64,000 nucleotides of DNA from assembly GCA_963847965.1 (NCBI GenBank), contig CAWKCG010000026.1, positions 216,788 to 280,787 of the forward strand, in the 5' to 3' direction. Positions 15,673 through 22,977 of the stretch are shown here, piece after piece. The notes beneath the pieces are model-generated. The model did not search any database. It saw only the letters and a list, made by a program, of their open reading frames with translations, and was not told where the DNA came from. A program made the translations under genes and the position numbers. Numbering within the stretch: position 1 is the first letter of the stretch; each line of letters begins with the position of its first letter. This DNA comes from Palsa-504 sp963847965. GTDB lineage: Bacteria > Actinomycetota > Actinomycetes > Streptosporangiales > Streptosporangiaceae.

Positions 15673-15861
15673 ATGCAGCACCATTGGCCGGGCGCCGATG
15701 AGCAGCCGACACCAAAGGCCCATCTGGAGATCCTGGAGGTGCTCCTCCTTCCGGATGGCCCGGCTGACGAGGAGCGGCCGACGCCGAAGGCCAACTTGAC
15801 GATCGAGACCGTGCCAGCACTCCCGCTGGCGGAAGTTGGCAGCCCACCGCCGGCCGCCTGA
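15673..15861 (+). CDS. 62-aa peptide with an internal duplication
   Basis: No family is recognised. Translation is well supported by GGAGGTG six bases upstream of the ATG at 15673. The peptide has two similar halves: ADEQPTPKAHLEILEV near residues 8-23 and ADEERPTPKANLTIETV near residues 31-47. Each is followed by a hydrophobic/proline segment (LLLPDGP and PALPLAEV), and the peptide ends in a Ser/Pro/Ala tail. There is no Cys, no signal peptide and no transmembrane helix. No modification enzyme lies nearby, so a RiPP precursor is possible but unsupported. A shared upstream motif ties it to the five-PAS kinase, so it may be an output or a regulator of that pathway. Confidence 0.55.
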   Translation: MQHHWPGADEQPTPKAHLEILEVLLLPDGPADEERPTPKANLTIETVPALPLAEVGSPPPAA

Positions 15862-15876
15862 GCGCGCTGACCGGGG

Positions 15877-15967
15877 TCAGACCTCGGTTAGGGGGATGCC
15901 TGGGTCGGCTAGGCGCAGGCCCACGCACTCCATGCCGAGGTCGTACTGGTCGCTGTAGAAGTATGGC
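15877..15967 (-). pseudogene. Remnant of a second ferredoxin reductase gene
   Basis: On the minus strand this reads PYFYSDQYDLGMEC, then VGLRLADPGIPLTEV and stop. The first half matches the intact reductase gene at 17347-17404 and the second half its last codons at 17138-17176, while the roughly 57 codons between are missing in frame. Everything upstream of the first half is also gone. It is a shrunken duplicate of the 3' end of the intact gene, now separated from it by the DUF559 gene. Confidence 0.85.
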
Positions 15968-15975
15968 AAAAGCAA

Positions 15976-16974
15976 TCAGTCAGCGGCGAAACGCCCGCTC
16001 ACGGGGCAGCCGGGAGAGCACGGCCGCGGGCGGCCGGTCCAGCCCTGCCGACGTAGCACCTTGGCCACCTCGACCGCTATCTCGCACGGCTTATGCCTGA
16101 CCTGCGTCCAGCCGTACCTCAGGGTCCGTTGCCCGTCCACCGCCGCCGCGTTATCCCGGGCCTTGTCTTTCCACTGGCTGTCGGCCGGGTGAGCCAGCCG
16201 CCCGTCGAGTTCGACCACGACCCCGTAGCCTTCGTAGACGCGATCCCTGAACCCCCGGCGGCCGCCCGGACCGGCGAACGGCACCTGACGGCTCGCCTCC
16301 GGCAGCCCGTGCGCCCGTTCGACGTCGCGATCGTACCGATACTCCAGCACCGAATGGTCTCCGTCGGCGGCAGCAGCTATCAGCTCACCCAGATCAGCCC
16401 GCCAGCGCAGCTTCGTCCGAGCGCTCATCGCCTTGCGCAGCCTGGCCTCGTCGGTCAGGTCCCGCGCGAACGCCCTGGTCACCCACCCGCACACATCATC
16501 GAACGTCGCCGCCGTCTGGATGAGGTCCAGCACCGTCTCCTCGATCTTGGTCCGCGGCGGATTGCCGTGCCCAAGAATCATCTCGCCTGCGCGCTTAGAA
16601 CGGTGCAGGCTGATCCCGGAAGCCGCCGCAATTCTGCGCCGCCACGGAACGATGACATGAATGACATCGGATGGCCTATCAGCAAGCCTGAGGAGCTCAG
16701 CTGCTGTCTCGTGACTGAGGATGGCTCCCGGTCCAGCCGAAAGGACTGCCGCCCACAATTGCGTATTGCGACCAGGCACCCCCGTGAACGTCGCGTAGAC
16801 GCCGGGATGGATCTGCCGCCATCGATCGCTCCTGACCCTGAACTTGATCATGTCTACGGTGAGTCCAGCCCGGAGGGCCTGCGGGCGAGAGACGACACCG
16901 TACTGGAGACGAGCCAGGTTGCGGAGCGTCGAAGGAAGCTCACTCTCCACGCACGACAGTGTGACCGCAGGCAC
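15976..16974 (-). CDS. AbiEi-antitoxin-like / DUF559 domain protein
   Basis: A protein of about 332 aa. The N-terminal 90 residues resemble the AbiEi-type winged-helix domain seen in many actinobacterial proteins (LRNLARLQYGVVSRPQALRAG, then RSDRWRQIHPGVYA). The C-terminal 110 residues look like DUF559, related to Vsr-type endonucleases: YGVVVELDGRLAHP carries the acidic residues, followed by WKDKARDNA and LRYGWTQVRHKPCEIA. Function in the cell is unknown; nuclease activity is inferred from the fold. The start is uncertain: GTG at 16974 is used, with GTG at 16950 or ATG at 17061 possible, none with a clear ribosome site. It sits between a reductase remnant and the intact reductase, which suggests it arrived by insertion. 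Confidence 0.7.
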   Translation of the reverse strand: MPAVTLSCVESELPSTLRNLARLQYGVVSRPQALRAGLTVDMIKFRVRSDRWRQIHPGVYATFTGVPGRNTQLWAAVLSAGPGAILSHETAAELLRLADRPSDVIHVIVPWRRRIAAASGISLHRSKRAGEMILGHGNPPRTKIEETVLDLIQTAATFDDVCGWVTRAFARDLTDEARLRKAMSARTKLRWRADLGELIAAAADGDHSVLEYRYDRDVERAHGLPEASRQVPFAGPGGRRGFRDRVYEGYGVVVELDGRLAHPADSQWKDKARDNAAAVDGQRTLRYGWTQVRHKPCEIAVEVAKVLRRQGWTGRPRPCSPGCPVSGRFAAD

Positions 16975-17000
16975 CGACAAAAGCTGCGGCTCTGAGATTT

Positions 17001-17078
17001 TGTGGGAGGATCCGGGCTTCGGGGAGGATTTGGTGCATCCCAGTCCCCCGGATCCTCCCACAAGCCCGGATCCTCCCC
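17001..17078. repeat. 16-bp perfect inverted repeat plus a third partial copy
   Basis: TGTGGGAGGATCCGGG at 17001-17016 and its exact complement at 17047-17062 enclose a 30-base loop. Directly after, GCCCGGATCCTCCCC at 17064-17078 repeats part of the right arm. It lies at the upstream edge of the DUF559 gene, just beyond its most likely start. It could be a strong hairpin, an operator, or the scar of a small mobile element. Confidence 0.8.
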
Positions 17079-17137
17079 GGAAAACCCTAACCGGAGGGGC
17101 GGATGGGATTAGTGGCTCACACGTGTCGGATGGGGAG

Positions 17138-18337
17138 TCAGATCTCGGGGAGGGGGACGGCGGGGTCGGCTAGGCGGGTGACGTCGACGGGGCGGGCCGA
17201 GCGGATGAGGGACTGGATGTCGGAGTTGACGTCCCAGACGTTGACGTTCATGCCGGCCACCACGGAACTGCGGGACAGCCAGAAGGCGACGAACTCCAGC
17301 GCGTCGCGGTCGCCGCGGTAGACGATCTGGTCGTAGGTGCCAGGCGAGGGCAGGCCAGCGCACTCCATGCCCAGGTCGTACTGGTCGCTGTAGAAGTACG
17401 GCACGCGGTCGTACACCACGGGCTGGCCGAGCATGGACCGGGCGGCGGCGGGGCCGCCGTTCAGCGCGTTGGCCCAGTGCTCTACGCGGACCGGATGGCC
17501 GAGCAGCGGATTGAAGGAGTTCGCGACGTCGCCCGCGGCCAATATGTCCGGATCTGAGGTGCGCAGGGCCGCGTCGGTCAGTACGCCGTTCGAAACCTCG
17601 AGGCCCGCGGCGGCGGCCAGCGCGTCGTTCGGCGCGGCGCCGATGCCGACCACCAGCAGGTCAGCGGGCACCTGCGCGCCGGAGGACGTGACCACCACGC
17701 CGGGGACGAACTCGGCCGCCGTCTCTCCGAAGCGGAACTCCACGCCGTGCGAACGGTGCAGTTCGGTGAAGACGCTGCCGAGCTCGGGGCCGAGCTGGGC
17801 GTGCAGCGCGCCCGGCTGCGGCTCGATCACCGTGACCTCGCAGCCGGCCATGCGCGCGGCCGCGGTGGTCTCCAGGCCGATCCAGCCGGCCCCGGCCACC
17901 GCGACCCGCATCCCCGGCTGGAAGGCCGCGCGCAGCCGCTCCGAGTCCGACACCGTGCGCAGGTACAGCACCTCGTCCCGGTCCGAACCGAGGAACTCCA
18001 GCCTGCGCGGCGACGCGCCGGTCGTGAGCAGCAGCTTGTCGTAGCGGAGCTCGCCTTCAGAGGTGCTGACCGTGGCGGAGTCGCGGTCGATCGCAGTGAC
18101 CGTGACGCCGAGGCGAAGGTCCACGTCGTGGTCGGGGTACCAATCCAGTGGGTGCACGAAGATCGAGTCGCGTTCGGCCTGGCCGAGCAGGTAGCCCTTG
18201 GACAGCGGCGGGCGCTCGTAGGGCAGTTCCCGCTCGGTGCCGAGGAGCACGACCTCGCCGTCGAATCCCTCTTCGCGCAGCGTCTCGGCGGCCTTGGCCC
18301 CGGCCAGGCTGGCGCCGGCGATCACGTAGGTAGGCAT
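17138..18337 (-). CDS. FAD-dependent NAD(P)H:ferredoxin reductase
   Basis: A 399-aa flavoprotein of the ferredoxin/rhodocoxin reductase family, which passes electrons from NAD(P)H to a [2Fe-2S] ferredoxin, often for a cytochrome P450 or dioxygenase. It has the FAD-binding GxGxxG-like start (VIAGASLAGAKAAETLREEG), ELPYERPPLSKGYLLG typical of the family, the NAD-binding VAVAGAGWIGLETTAAARMAG near residue 150, and the second FAD motif DILAAGDVANSFNP. The C-terminal reductase domain includes PYFYSDQYDLGMEC. The ATG at 18337 is ten bases past the dgt stop, so it probably reads as the third gene of ppdK-dgt-reductase. A degraded duplicate of its 3' end lies at 15877-15967. No ferredoxin gene is adjacent. 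Confidence 0.9.
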   Translation of the reverse strand: MPTYVIAGASLAGAKAAETLREEGFDGEVVLLGTERELPYERPPLSKGYLLGQAERDSIFVHPLDWYPDHDVDLRLGVTVTAIDRDSATVSTSEGELRYDKLLLTTGASPRRLEFLGSDRDEVLYLRTVSDSERLRAAFQPGMRVAVAGAGWIGLETTAAARMAGCEVTVIEPQPGALHAQLGPELGSVFTELHRSHGVEFRFGETAAEFVPGVVVTSSGAQVPADLLVVGIGAAPNDALAAAAGLEVSNGVLTDAALRTSDPDILAAGDVANSFNPLLGHPVRVEHWANALNGGPAAARSMLGQPVVYDRVPYFYSDQYDLGMECAGLPSPGTYDQIVYRGDRDALEFVAFWLSRSSVVAGMNVNVWDVNSDIQSLIRSARPVDVTRLADPAVPLPEI

Positions 18338-18347
18338 GCGCCCTAGA

Positions 18348-20009
18348 TTATGACGCGCCGGGTACGCAGAGCCGGTGATGCCAGGCGATTGCGGACGTGT
18401 CGGTGAGCGAGGCGACTTGGTCAATGACGACGCGCCGACGCGCGGCGTCGGTCCCGGCCGCGTCCCAGGATGGCCGCAGCAGCGGGTCCAGGGTCCGGGG
18501 CGCGCCGCGCTCGATGGCCAAGGCCAGCTCGGCCAGCAGTTCCCGCTCCCGAGCCTGGGCCGCGACGACCCCCGCGCGGGTCATTACGTAGTGCGCGGCG
18601 ATCGCCTTGAGCAGCGCGCACTCCAGCCGCTGCCGCCGCGGCACGATGAGGTCCGCCGCGTAGCGGGTCAGAGGGCTGCGGGGACGCATGGTGTCAGTGG
18701 GGTAGGCGGGGTTGGGGTTGGTGGGGTGGGCGGGGTTGGGGTTGGCGGGGTAGAGGGGGTTGGGGTTGGTGGGGTGGGCGGGGTTGGGGTTGGCGGGGTA
18801 GGCGGGGTTGGGGTTGGCGGGGTAGGCGGGGTTGGGGTTGGCGGGGTAGGCGGGGTTGGGGTTGGCGGGGTAGGCGGGGTTGGGGTTGGCGGGGTAGGCG
18901 GGGTTGGGGTAGGCGGGGTAGAGGGGGTTGGGGTTGGTGGGGTGGATGGCCGCGGGGGCGGCGGTGGCGAGGGTGGCTTGCTGGGCGGCTACGCAGAAGC
19001 GGCCGATCAGCTCGCTGGTCAGGCTCTTCAGCGCGGCTACGGTGTCCGGGCCGCCGTCGTAGGAACTAGGCCAGACGTCCAGCGCGAGCAGCGCGTCGAG
19101 GACCTCGGTCAGTTCGGCCACCGGGACGTCATCGTCGCAGTAGTGGTCGGCCGCGGTCTGAGCAACCACCGCTCGTTCGGCTGGTGATTGAAGGTTTTTA
19201 ATGGTGATCAGCCCGGCGTGAAGGCCGTCTTCCAGGTCGTGCACCGAGTAGGCCACGTCGTCGGCCCAGTCCATGACCTGGGCCTCAAGGCACGGGCGGC
19301 GGGCGGGGGCGCCCTGCCTGATCCAGGCGAACACCTCGGCGTCCTCGGCGTAGACGCCGTACTTGCCCGAGGCTCCGGGGGGCTTGTCCCCCCCAAGGGA
19401 GGTCCGGGGGGACGGGTCCCCCCGGGCGGGGGGGTCTGGGGGGGTCGTCCCCCCGAGGCGAGCACTGAACCACGGGTACTTGAGCGTCGCGTCCAGGGTG
19501 GCGCGGGTGAGGTTCAGGCCGGCCCCGGGGACCTTCGGCTCCAGCCTGGTGAGCAGGCGCAGGGACTGCGCGTTCCCTTCGAAACCGCCGCACGGAGCCG
19601 CCAGCTCGTCGAGGGCGAACTCGCCATTATGCCCGAACGGGCTATGGCCGATGTCATGGGCCAGGCACGCGGCGTCGGTGAGGTCGGGGTCGCAGCCGAT
19701 CTCCTTGGCGAGCTCCCGCCCGATCTGCGCGCATTCGAGCGAGTGGGTCAGCCGGGTCCGCGGGAAGTCGGCCGACCCGGCCGTGACCACCTGGGTCTTG
19801 GCGGCCAGCCTGCGCAGCCCGGCGCTGTGCAGGACGCGGGCGCGGTCCCGCTCGAAGTCGCTGCGCCCGGCCCGCTTGGGCGGCTCTGCCACCCAGCGGG
19901 CCGTGGCGCCTTCGTCGTACCACCCGCGGGGGGATACCCCCCGCGTCCCCCCCGAATCCTCGCGGGGGGGCACCCCCTGCGATCCCCCCGAAAACCCGGG
20001 CTCACTCAC
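18348..20009 (-). CDS. dgt: dNTP triphosphohydrolase (dGTPase-like) with three in-frame repeat insertions
   Basis: This HD-domain enzyme removes triphosphate from deoxynucleotides. Catalytic marks are RLTHSLECAQIGRELA, CLAHDIGHSPFGHNGE (HD pair) and EAQVMDWADDVAYSVHDLEDG. At 553 aa it is over 100 residues longer than the usual actinobacterial enzyme. The excess is three low-complexity blocks: a Gly/Pro/Arg stretch near residues 5-28, a block around LGGTTPPDPPARGDPSP near residue 190, and a run of (NPNPAYPA)-like octapeptides near residues 355-440. All three coincide with DNA repeats and keep the frame, so the catalytic parts remain intact. The GTG at 20009 has AGGA upstream and lies 19 bases past the ppdK stop, consistent with an operon. 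Confidence 0.92.
   Translation of the reverse strand: MSEPGFSGGSQGVPPREDSGGTRGVSPRGWYDEGATARWVAEPPKRAGRSDFERDRARVLHSAGLRRLAAKTQVVTAGSADFPRTRLTHSLECAQIGRELAKEIGCDPDLTDAACLAHDIGHSPFGHNGEFALDELAAPCGGFEGNAQSLRLLTRLEPKVPGAGLNLTRATLDATLKYPWFSARLGGTTPPDPPARGDPSPRTSLGGDKPPGASGKYGVYAEDAEVFAWIRQGAPARRPCLEAQVMDWADDVAYSVHDLEDGLHAGLITIKNLQSPAERAVVAQTAADHYCDDDVPVAELTEVLDALLALDVWPSSYDGGPDTVAALKSLTSELIGRFCVAAQQATLATAAPAAIHPTNPNPLYPAYPNPAYPANPNPAYPANPNPAYPANPNPAYPANPNPAYPANPNPAHPTNPNPLYPANPNPAHPTNPNPAYPTDTMRPRSPLTRYAADLIVPRRQRLECALLKAIAAHYVMTRAGVVAAQARERELLAELALAIERGAPRTLDPLLRPSWDAAGTDAARRRVVIDQVASLTDTSAIAWHHRLCVPGAS
18697..18944. repeat. 24-bp minisatellite inside dgt
   Basis: About ten copies of a 24-base unit (GGCGGGGTTGGGGTTGGCGG plus GGTA, with GTGGGG and AGAGGGG variants) are read on the minus strand as repeated NPNPAYPA or NPNPAHPT octapeptides. 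The period is a multiple of three, so copy-number changes keep the frame. Confidence 0.95.
19373..19458. repeat. GC-rich palindromic repeat inserted in dgt (middle)
   Basis: Alternating runs of G and C include GGGGGGTCGTCCCCCCG, a 17-mer that recurs exactly at 49041-49057. It is translated in frame as a Pro/Gly/Asp-rich loop in the middle of dGTPase. Confidence 0.8.
19925..19999. repeat. GC-rich palindromic repeat inserted in dgt (N-terminal end)
   Basis: Two imperfect copies of a CGCGGGGGG/CCCCCC palindromic unit encode the extra GGSQGVPPREDSGGTRGVSP segment near the N-terminus of dGTPase. Homologues run directly from the first residues to the RARWVPEPPKR-like motif. Confidence 0.75.
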
Positions 20010-20028
20010 CTTTGTTCCTGGGGTTGCA

Positions 20029-22719
20029 TTACCTGCTGTCGGAGCCGGCGCTGGTCAGGGCGGCGCGGCCTGCCTCCAGGCGGGCGATCGGGACGCGGAA
20101 CGGCGAGCAGGACACGTAGTTCAGGCCGACCTGGTGGAAGAAGTGCACCGAGTCCGGGTCGCCGCCGTGCTCGCCGCACACGCCGAGCTCGAGGTCCGGC
20201 CTGGCCTGCCTGCCTTCCCGCACCGCGATGTCGACCAGGCGGCCGACGCCGTCGCGGTCGATCGTCTCGAACGGCGAGACGCCGAAGATGCCCAGGTCGA
20301 TGTAGCGGGAGAAGAACGCGCCCTCCACGTCGTCACGGGAGAAGCCCCAGGTCATCTGCGTCAGGTCGTTCGTGCCGAAGGAGAAGAACTCGGCGCTGGC
20401 GGCGATCGGGCCTGCGTTCAGGGCCGCGCGCGGCACCTCGATCATCGTCCCGATCATGGTGTGCACGTGGGTGCCGGTTTCCTCCTCGACGTCGGCCAGT
20501 ACTTTCTGGGTCTGCTCGCGGCTGATCTCCATCTCCTGCACAGTGGCGGTGAGCGGGATCATGACCTCGGGGCGCGGGTCCTTGCCCGCCTGCTTGAGCT
20601 GCGCGGCGGCGTGCGCGATCGCGCGGACCTGCATGTCGAGCAGGCCCGGGATGACCAGCACGAGCCTGACCCCGCGCAGGCCGAGCATCGGGTTCTGCTC
20701 GTGCAGCCTGCGGACCGCGGCCAGGAGCTTGTGGTCTTTCTCGGTGGCGGAGTCGCCGGCGAGGGCGATCTTGACGGTGAGTTCGGTCAGGTCCGGGAGG
20801 AACTCGTGCAGCGGAGGGTCGATCAGCCGGATGGTCACCGGCAGGCCGTCCATCGCGTCCAGGATCTCCACGAAGTCGCCGCGCTGCAGCGGCTCGAGCG
20901 CGTCGAGCGCGCGCTGCCGGCCTTCTTCGGTGTCGGCCAGGATCAGGTCCTCGACCAACTGCCGGCGCTCGCCGAGGAACATGTGCTCGGTGCGGACCAG
21001 GCCGACGCCGCCGGCGCCGAACCGGCGTGCCCTGGCGCAGTCCGGGCCGGTGTCCGCGTTGGCGTGCACCCCGAGGCGGCGCTTGGCGTCGGCGTGCCTC
21101 ATGATCGAGTCCACCGCGCTGATCAGGTCGTCGGCCTGGCCGGAGCTTGGGTCGAGCGTGCCCTCGAAATAGCTCACCACCGCGGACGAGGCGACCGGGA
21201 CCTCGCCCAGGTAGACGGCGCCGTTCGTGCCGTCGATCGAGATGACGTCGCCCTCGCTGACCGTCACGCCACCGGGGGCGGTGAACCTCCGCGCCACGAT
21301 GTCGACGTCGAGTTCCTCGGCGCCGCAGACGCAGGTCTTGCCCATACCGCGGGCGACCACGGCCGCGTGGCTGGTCTTGCCGCCGCGGCTGGTCAGGATG
21401 CCCTTGGACGCGATCATGCCGTGCAGGTCGTCGGGGTTGGTCTCGCGGCGGACCAGGATGACCGCCTCGCCCGCCGCCGCTTGTTCGACGGCGCGGGCCG
21501 AGTCGAAGACCGCCTTGCCGACCGCGGCCCCTGGCGATGCGCTGACGCCGGTGGCGATCTTGGTGACCTGGGCGCCGGTGTCAAACGTGGGGAACATGAG
21601 CCGGGCGAGCTCGGCACCGGACACCCGGGCGAGCGCTTCGTCCATGTCGATCAGGCCCTCATGGACGAACTGCATGGCGATGCGGAACGCCGCACCGGCG
21701 GTGCGCTTGCCCACCCGCGTCTGGAGCATCCACAACTTGCTGCGCTCGATGGTGAACTCGATGTCGCACATATCGCGGTAGTGCGTCTCCAGCGTCCGCA
21801 TGATCTGCATCAGCTCGTCGAACGCGGGCTTGTTGATGTTCTCCAGGTCCTGCAGCGGGACGGTGTTCCTGATGCCGGCCACTACGTCCTCGCCCTGGGC
21901 ATTCTGCAGGTAGTCGCCGTAGACGCCCTGGGCGCCGGTGCCGGGGTCGCGGGTGAACGCCACACCGGTGCCGGAGTCCAAGCCCATGTTGCCGAACACC
22001 ATCGCGACGATGTTGACGGCCGTGCCCAGGTCGCCGGGGATGCGCTCCTGGCGGCGGTACAGGACCGCCCGGGGGGTGTTCCACGAGTCGAACACGGCGT
22101 CGATGGCCAGGCTTACCTGCTCCCGGGGGTCTTGCGGGAATTCCCTGTCCGCGTGCGTCTTGACGATGTCCTTGTACGTTGCGACGAGGCTCTGCAGGTC
22201 GCCTGCGTCCAGGTCGACGTCGTTGCGGACGCCCTTGGCCTGCTTCGCGGCATCGAGGGCATGCTCGAAGTGCTCGCCGTCGATGCCGAGCACGGTCTTG
22301 CCGAACATCTGGATCAGGCGACGGTAGGCGTCCCAGGCGAACCGCTCGTTGCCGGACTGCTTGGCCAGGCCCTGGACCGACTCATCGGACAGGCCGATGT
22401 TCAGGACGGTGTCCATCATGCCGGGCATGGAGAACTTCGCCCCGGACCGCACGCTGACCAGCAGCGGATCGGCCGGGTCGCCGAGCCTGCGGCCCATGTC
22501 GCCTTCCAGCTCGGCCAGGTGGTCCGCGATTTCCTCGTCGAGGCCGTCGGGGGTGCTGAGGTGCTCCAGGTAGTAACGACACGCCTCGGTGGTGATGGTG
22601 AAACCGGGCGGCACCGGCAGGCCGATGTTGGTCATCTCGGCCAGGTTGGCGCCCTTGCCGCCCAGCAGGTCCTTCATGTCCTTGTTGCCTTCGGTGAAGT
22701 CATAAACGAACTTCGGCAC
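20029..22719 (-). CDS. ppdK: Pyruvate, phosphate dikinase
   Basis: An 896-aa cytosolic enzyme interconverting pyruvate, ATP and phosphate with phosphoenolpyruvate, AMP and pyrophosphate. The N-terminal nucleotide-binding domain has GNKDMKDLLGGKGANLAEM. The central phosphohistidine domain contains GILTSRGGKTSHAAVVARGMG, with the swivelling His in TSHAA. The C-terminal PEP-binding barrel has FGTNDLTQMTWGFSRDD and CGEHGGDPDSV. Length and domain order are normal for PPDK and differ from PEP synthase. The GTG at 22719 is preceded by GAGGAG at six bases, inside a short run of GGACGAG/GAAGCA repeats. It heads a minus-strand group with dgt and the ferredoxin reductase. Its regulator protein (PDRP) is not seen nearby. 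Confidence 0.97.
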   Translation of the reverse strand: MPKFVYDFTEGNKDMKDLLGGKGANLAEMTNIGLPVPPGFTITTEACRYYLEHLSTPDGLDEEIADHLAELEGDMGRRLGDPADPLLVSVRSGAKFSMPGMMDTVLNIGLSDESVQGLAKQSGNERFAWDAYRRLIQMFGKTVLGIDGEHFEHALDAAKQAKGVRNDVDLDAGDLQSLVATYKDIVKTHADREFPQDPREQVSLAIDAVFDSWNTPRAVLYRRQERIPGDLGTAVNIVAMVFGNMGLDSGTGVAFTRDPGTGAQGVYGDYLQNAQGEDVVAGIRNTVPLQDLENINKPAFDELMQIMRTLETHYRDMCDIEFTIERSKLWMLQTRVGKRTAGAAFRIAMQFVHEGLIDMDEALARVSGAELARLMFPTFDTGAQVTKIATGVSASPGAAVGKAVFDSARAVEQAAAGEAVILVRRETNPDDLHGMIASKGILTSRGGKTSHAAVVARGMGKTCVCGAEELDVDIVARRFTAPGGVTVSEGDVISIDGTNGAVYLGEVPVASSAVVSYFEGTLDPSSGQADDLISAVDSIMRHADAKRRLGVHANADTGPDCARARRFGAGGVGLVRTEHMFLGERRQLVEDLILADTEEGRQRALDALEPLQRGDFVEILDAMDGLPVTIRLIDPPLHEFLPDLTELTVKIALAGDSATEKDHKLLAAVRRLHEQNPMLGLRGVRLVLVIPGLLDMQVRAIAHAAAQLKQAGKDPRPEVMIPLTATVQEMEISREQTQKVLADVEEETGTHVHTMIGTMIEVPRAALNAGPIAASAEFFSFGTNDLTQMTWGFSRDDVEGAFFSRYIDLGIFGVSPFETIDRDGVGRLVDIAVREGRQARPDLELGVCGEHGGDPDSVHFFHQVGLNYVSCSPFRVPIARLEAGRAALTSAGSDSR

Positions 22720-22940
22720 TTCCTGCTCCTCGTCCTGCTTCTCGTCCTGCTGCTCGCAGTGCGCGACGTCGTGTATTCATTCGGGACTCTACCGCCCTGG
22801 GCAGAGGTCTATCGCCCGGGCGAGCAACCCGGGCGGGCCGCAAGTGTCTATAGGTATGTGAGAGCCAACGCGGACGCTCGCCGGTTCCTGTCGGCGCGCG
22901 AAGACAGGTCCACCGATCGCTGGTAACGGACGCCCTGGTC

Positions 22941-22946
22941 TAGGCT
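22941..22946 (+). promoter_or_regulatory. -10 element of the NAD-binding oxidoreductase operon
   Basis: TAGGCT at 22941-22946 fits an actinobacterial -10 box and would start transcription near 22953. That leaves a leader of about 25 bases containing the GGGAGG ribosome site of the gene at 22978. No convincing -35 box is visible. Confidence 0.4.
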
Positions 22947-22977
22947 CGGCGCGTGCACCCGGTGAGGGAGGAAGACC

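Noticed and set aside
18697..18944. Possible CRISPR array
   Set aside because: Repeats are directly adjacent with no unique spacers; it is a coding minisatellite. The same holds for the arrays at 2328, 30780 and 34580.
18375..19187. GVGGVGVGG-rich frame opposite dgt
   Set aside because: It is the reverse reading of the 24-bp minisatellite and has no other sequence of interest.
19363..22926. 1187-codon plus-strand frame opposite ppdK and dgt
   Set aside because: The minus-strand genes have complete family motifs over the same bases; the plus frame has none.
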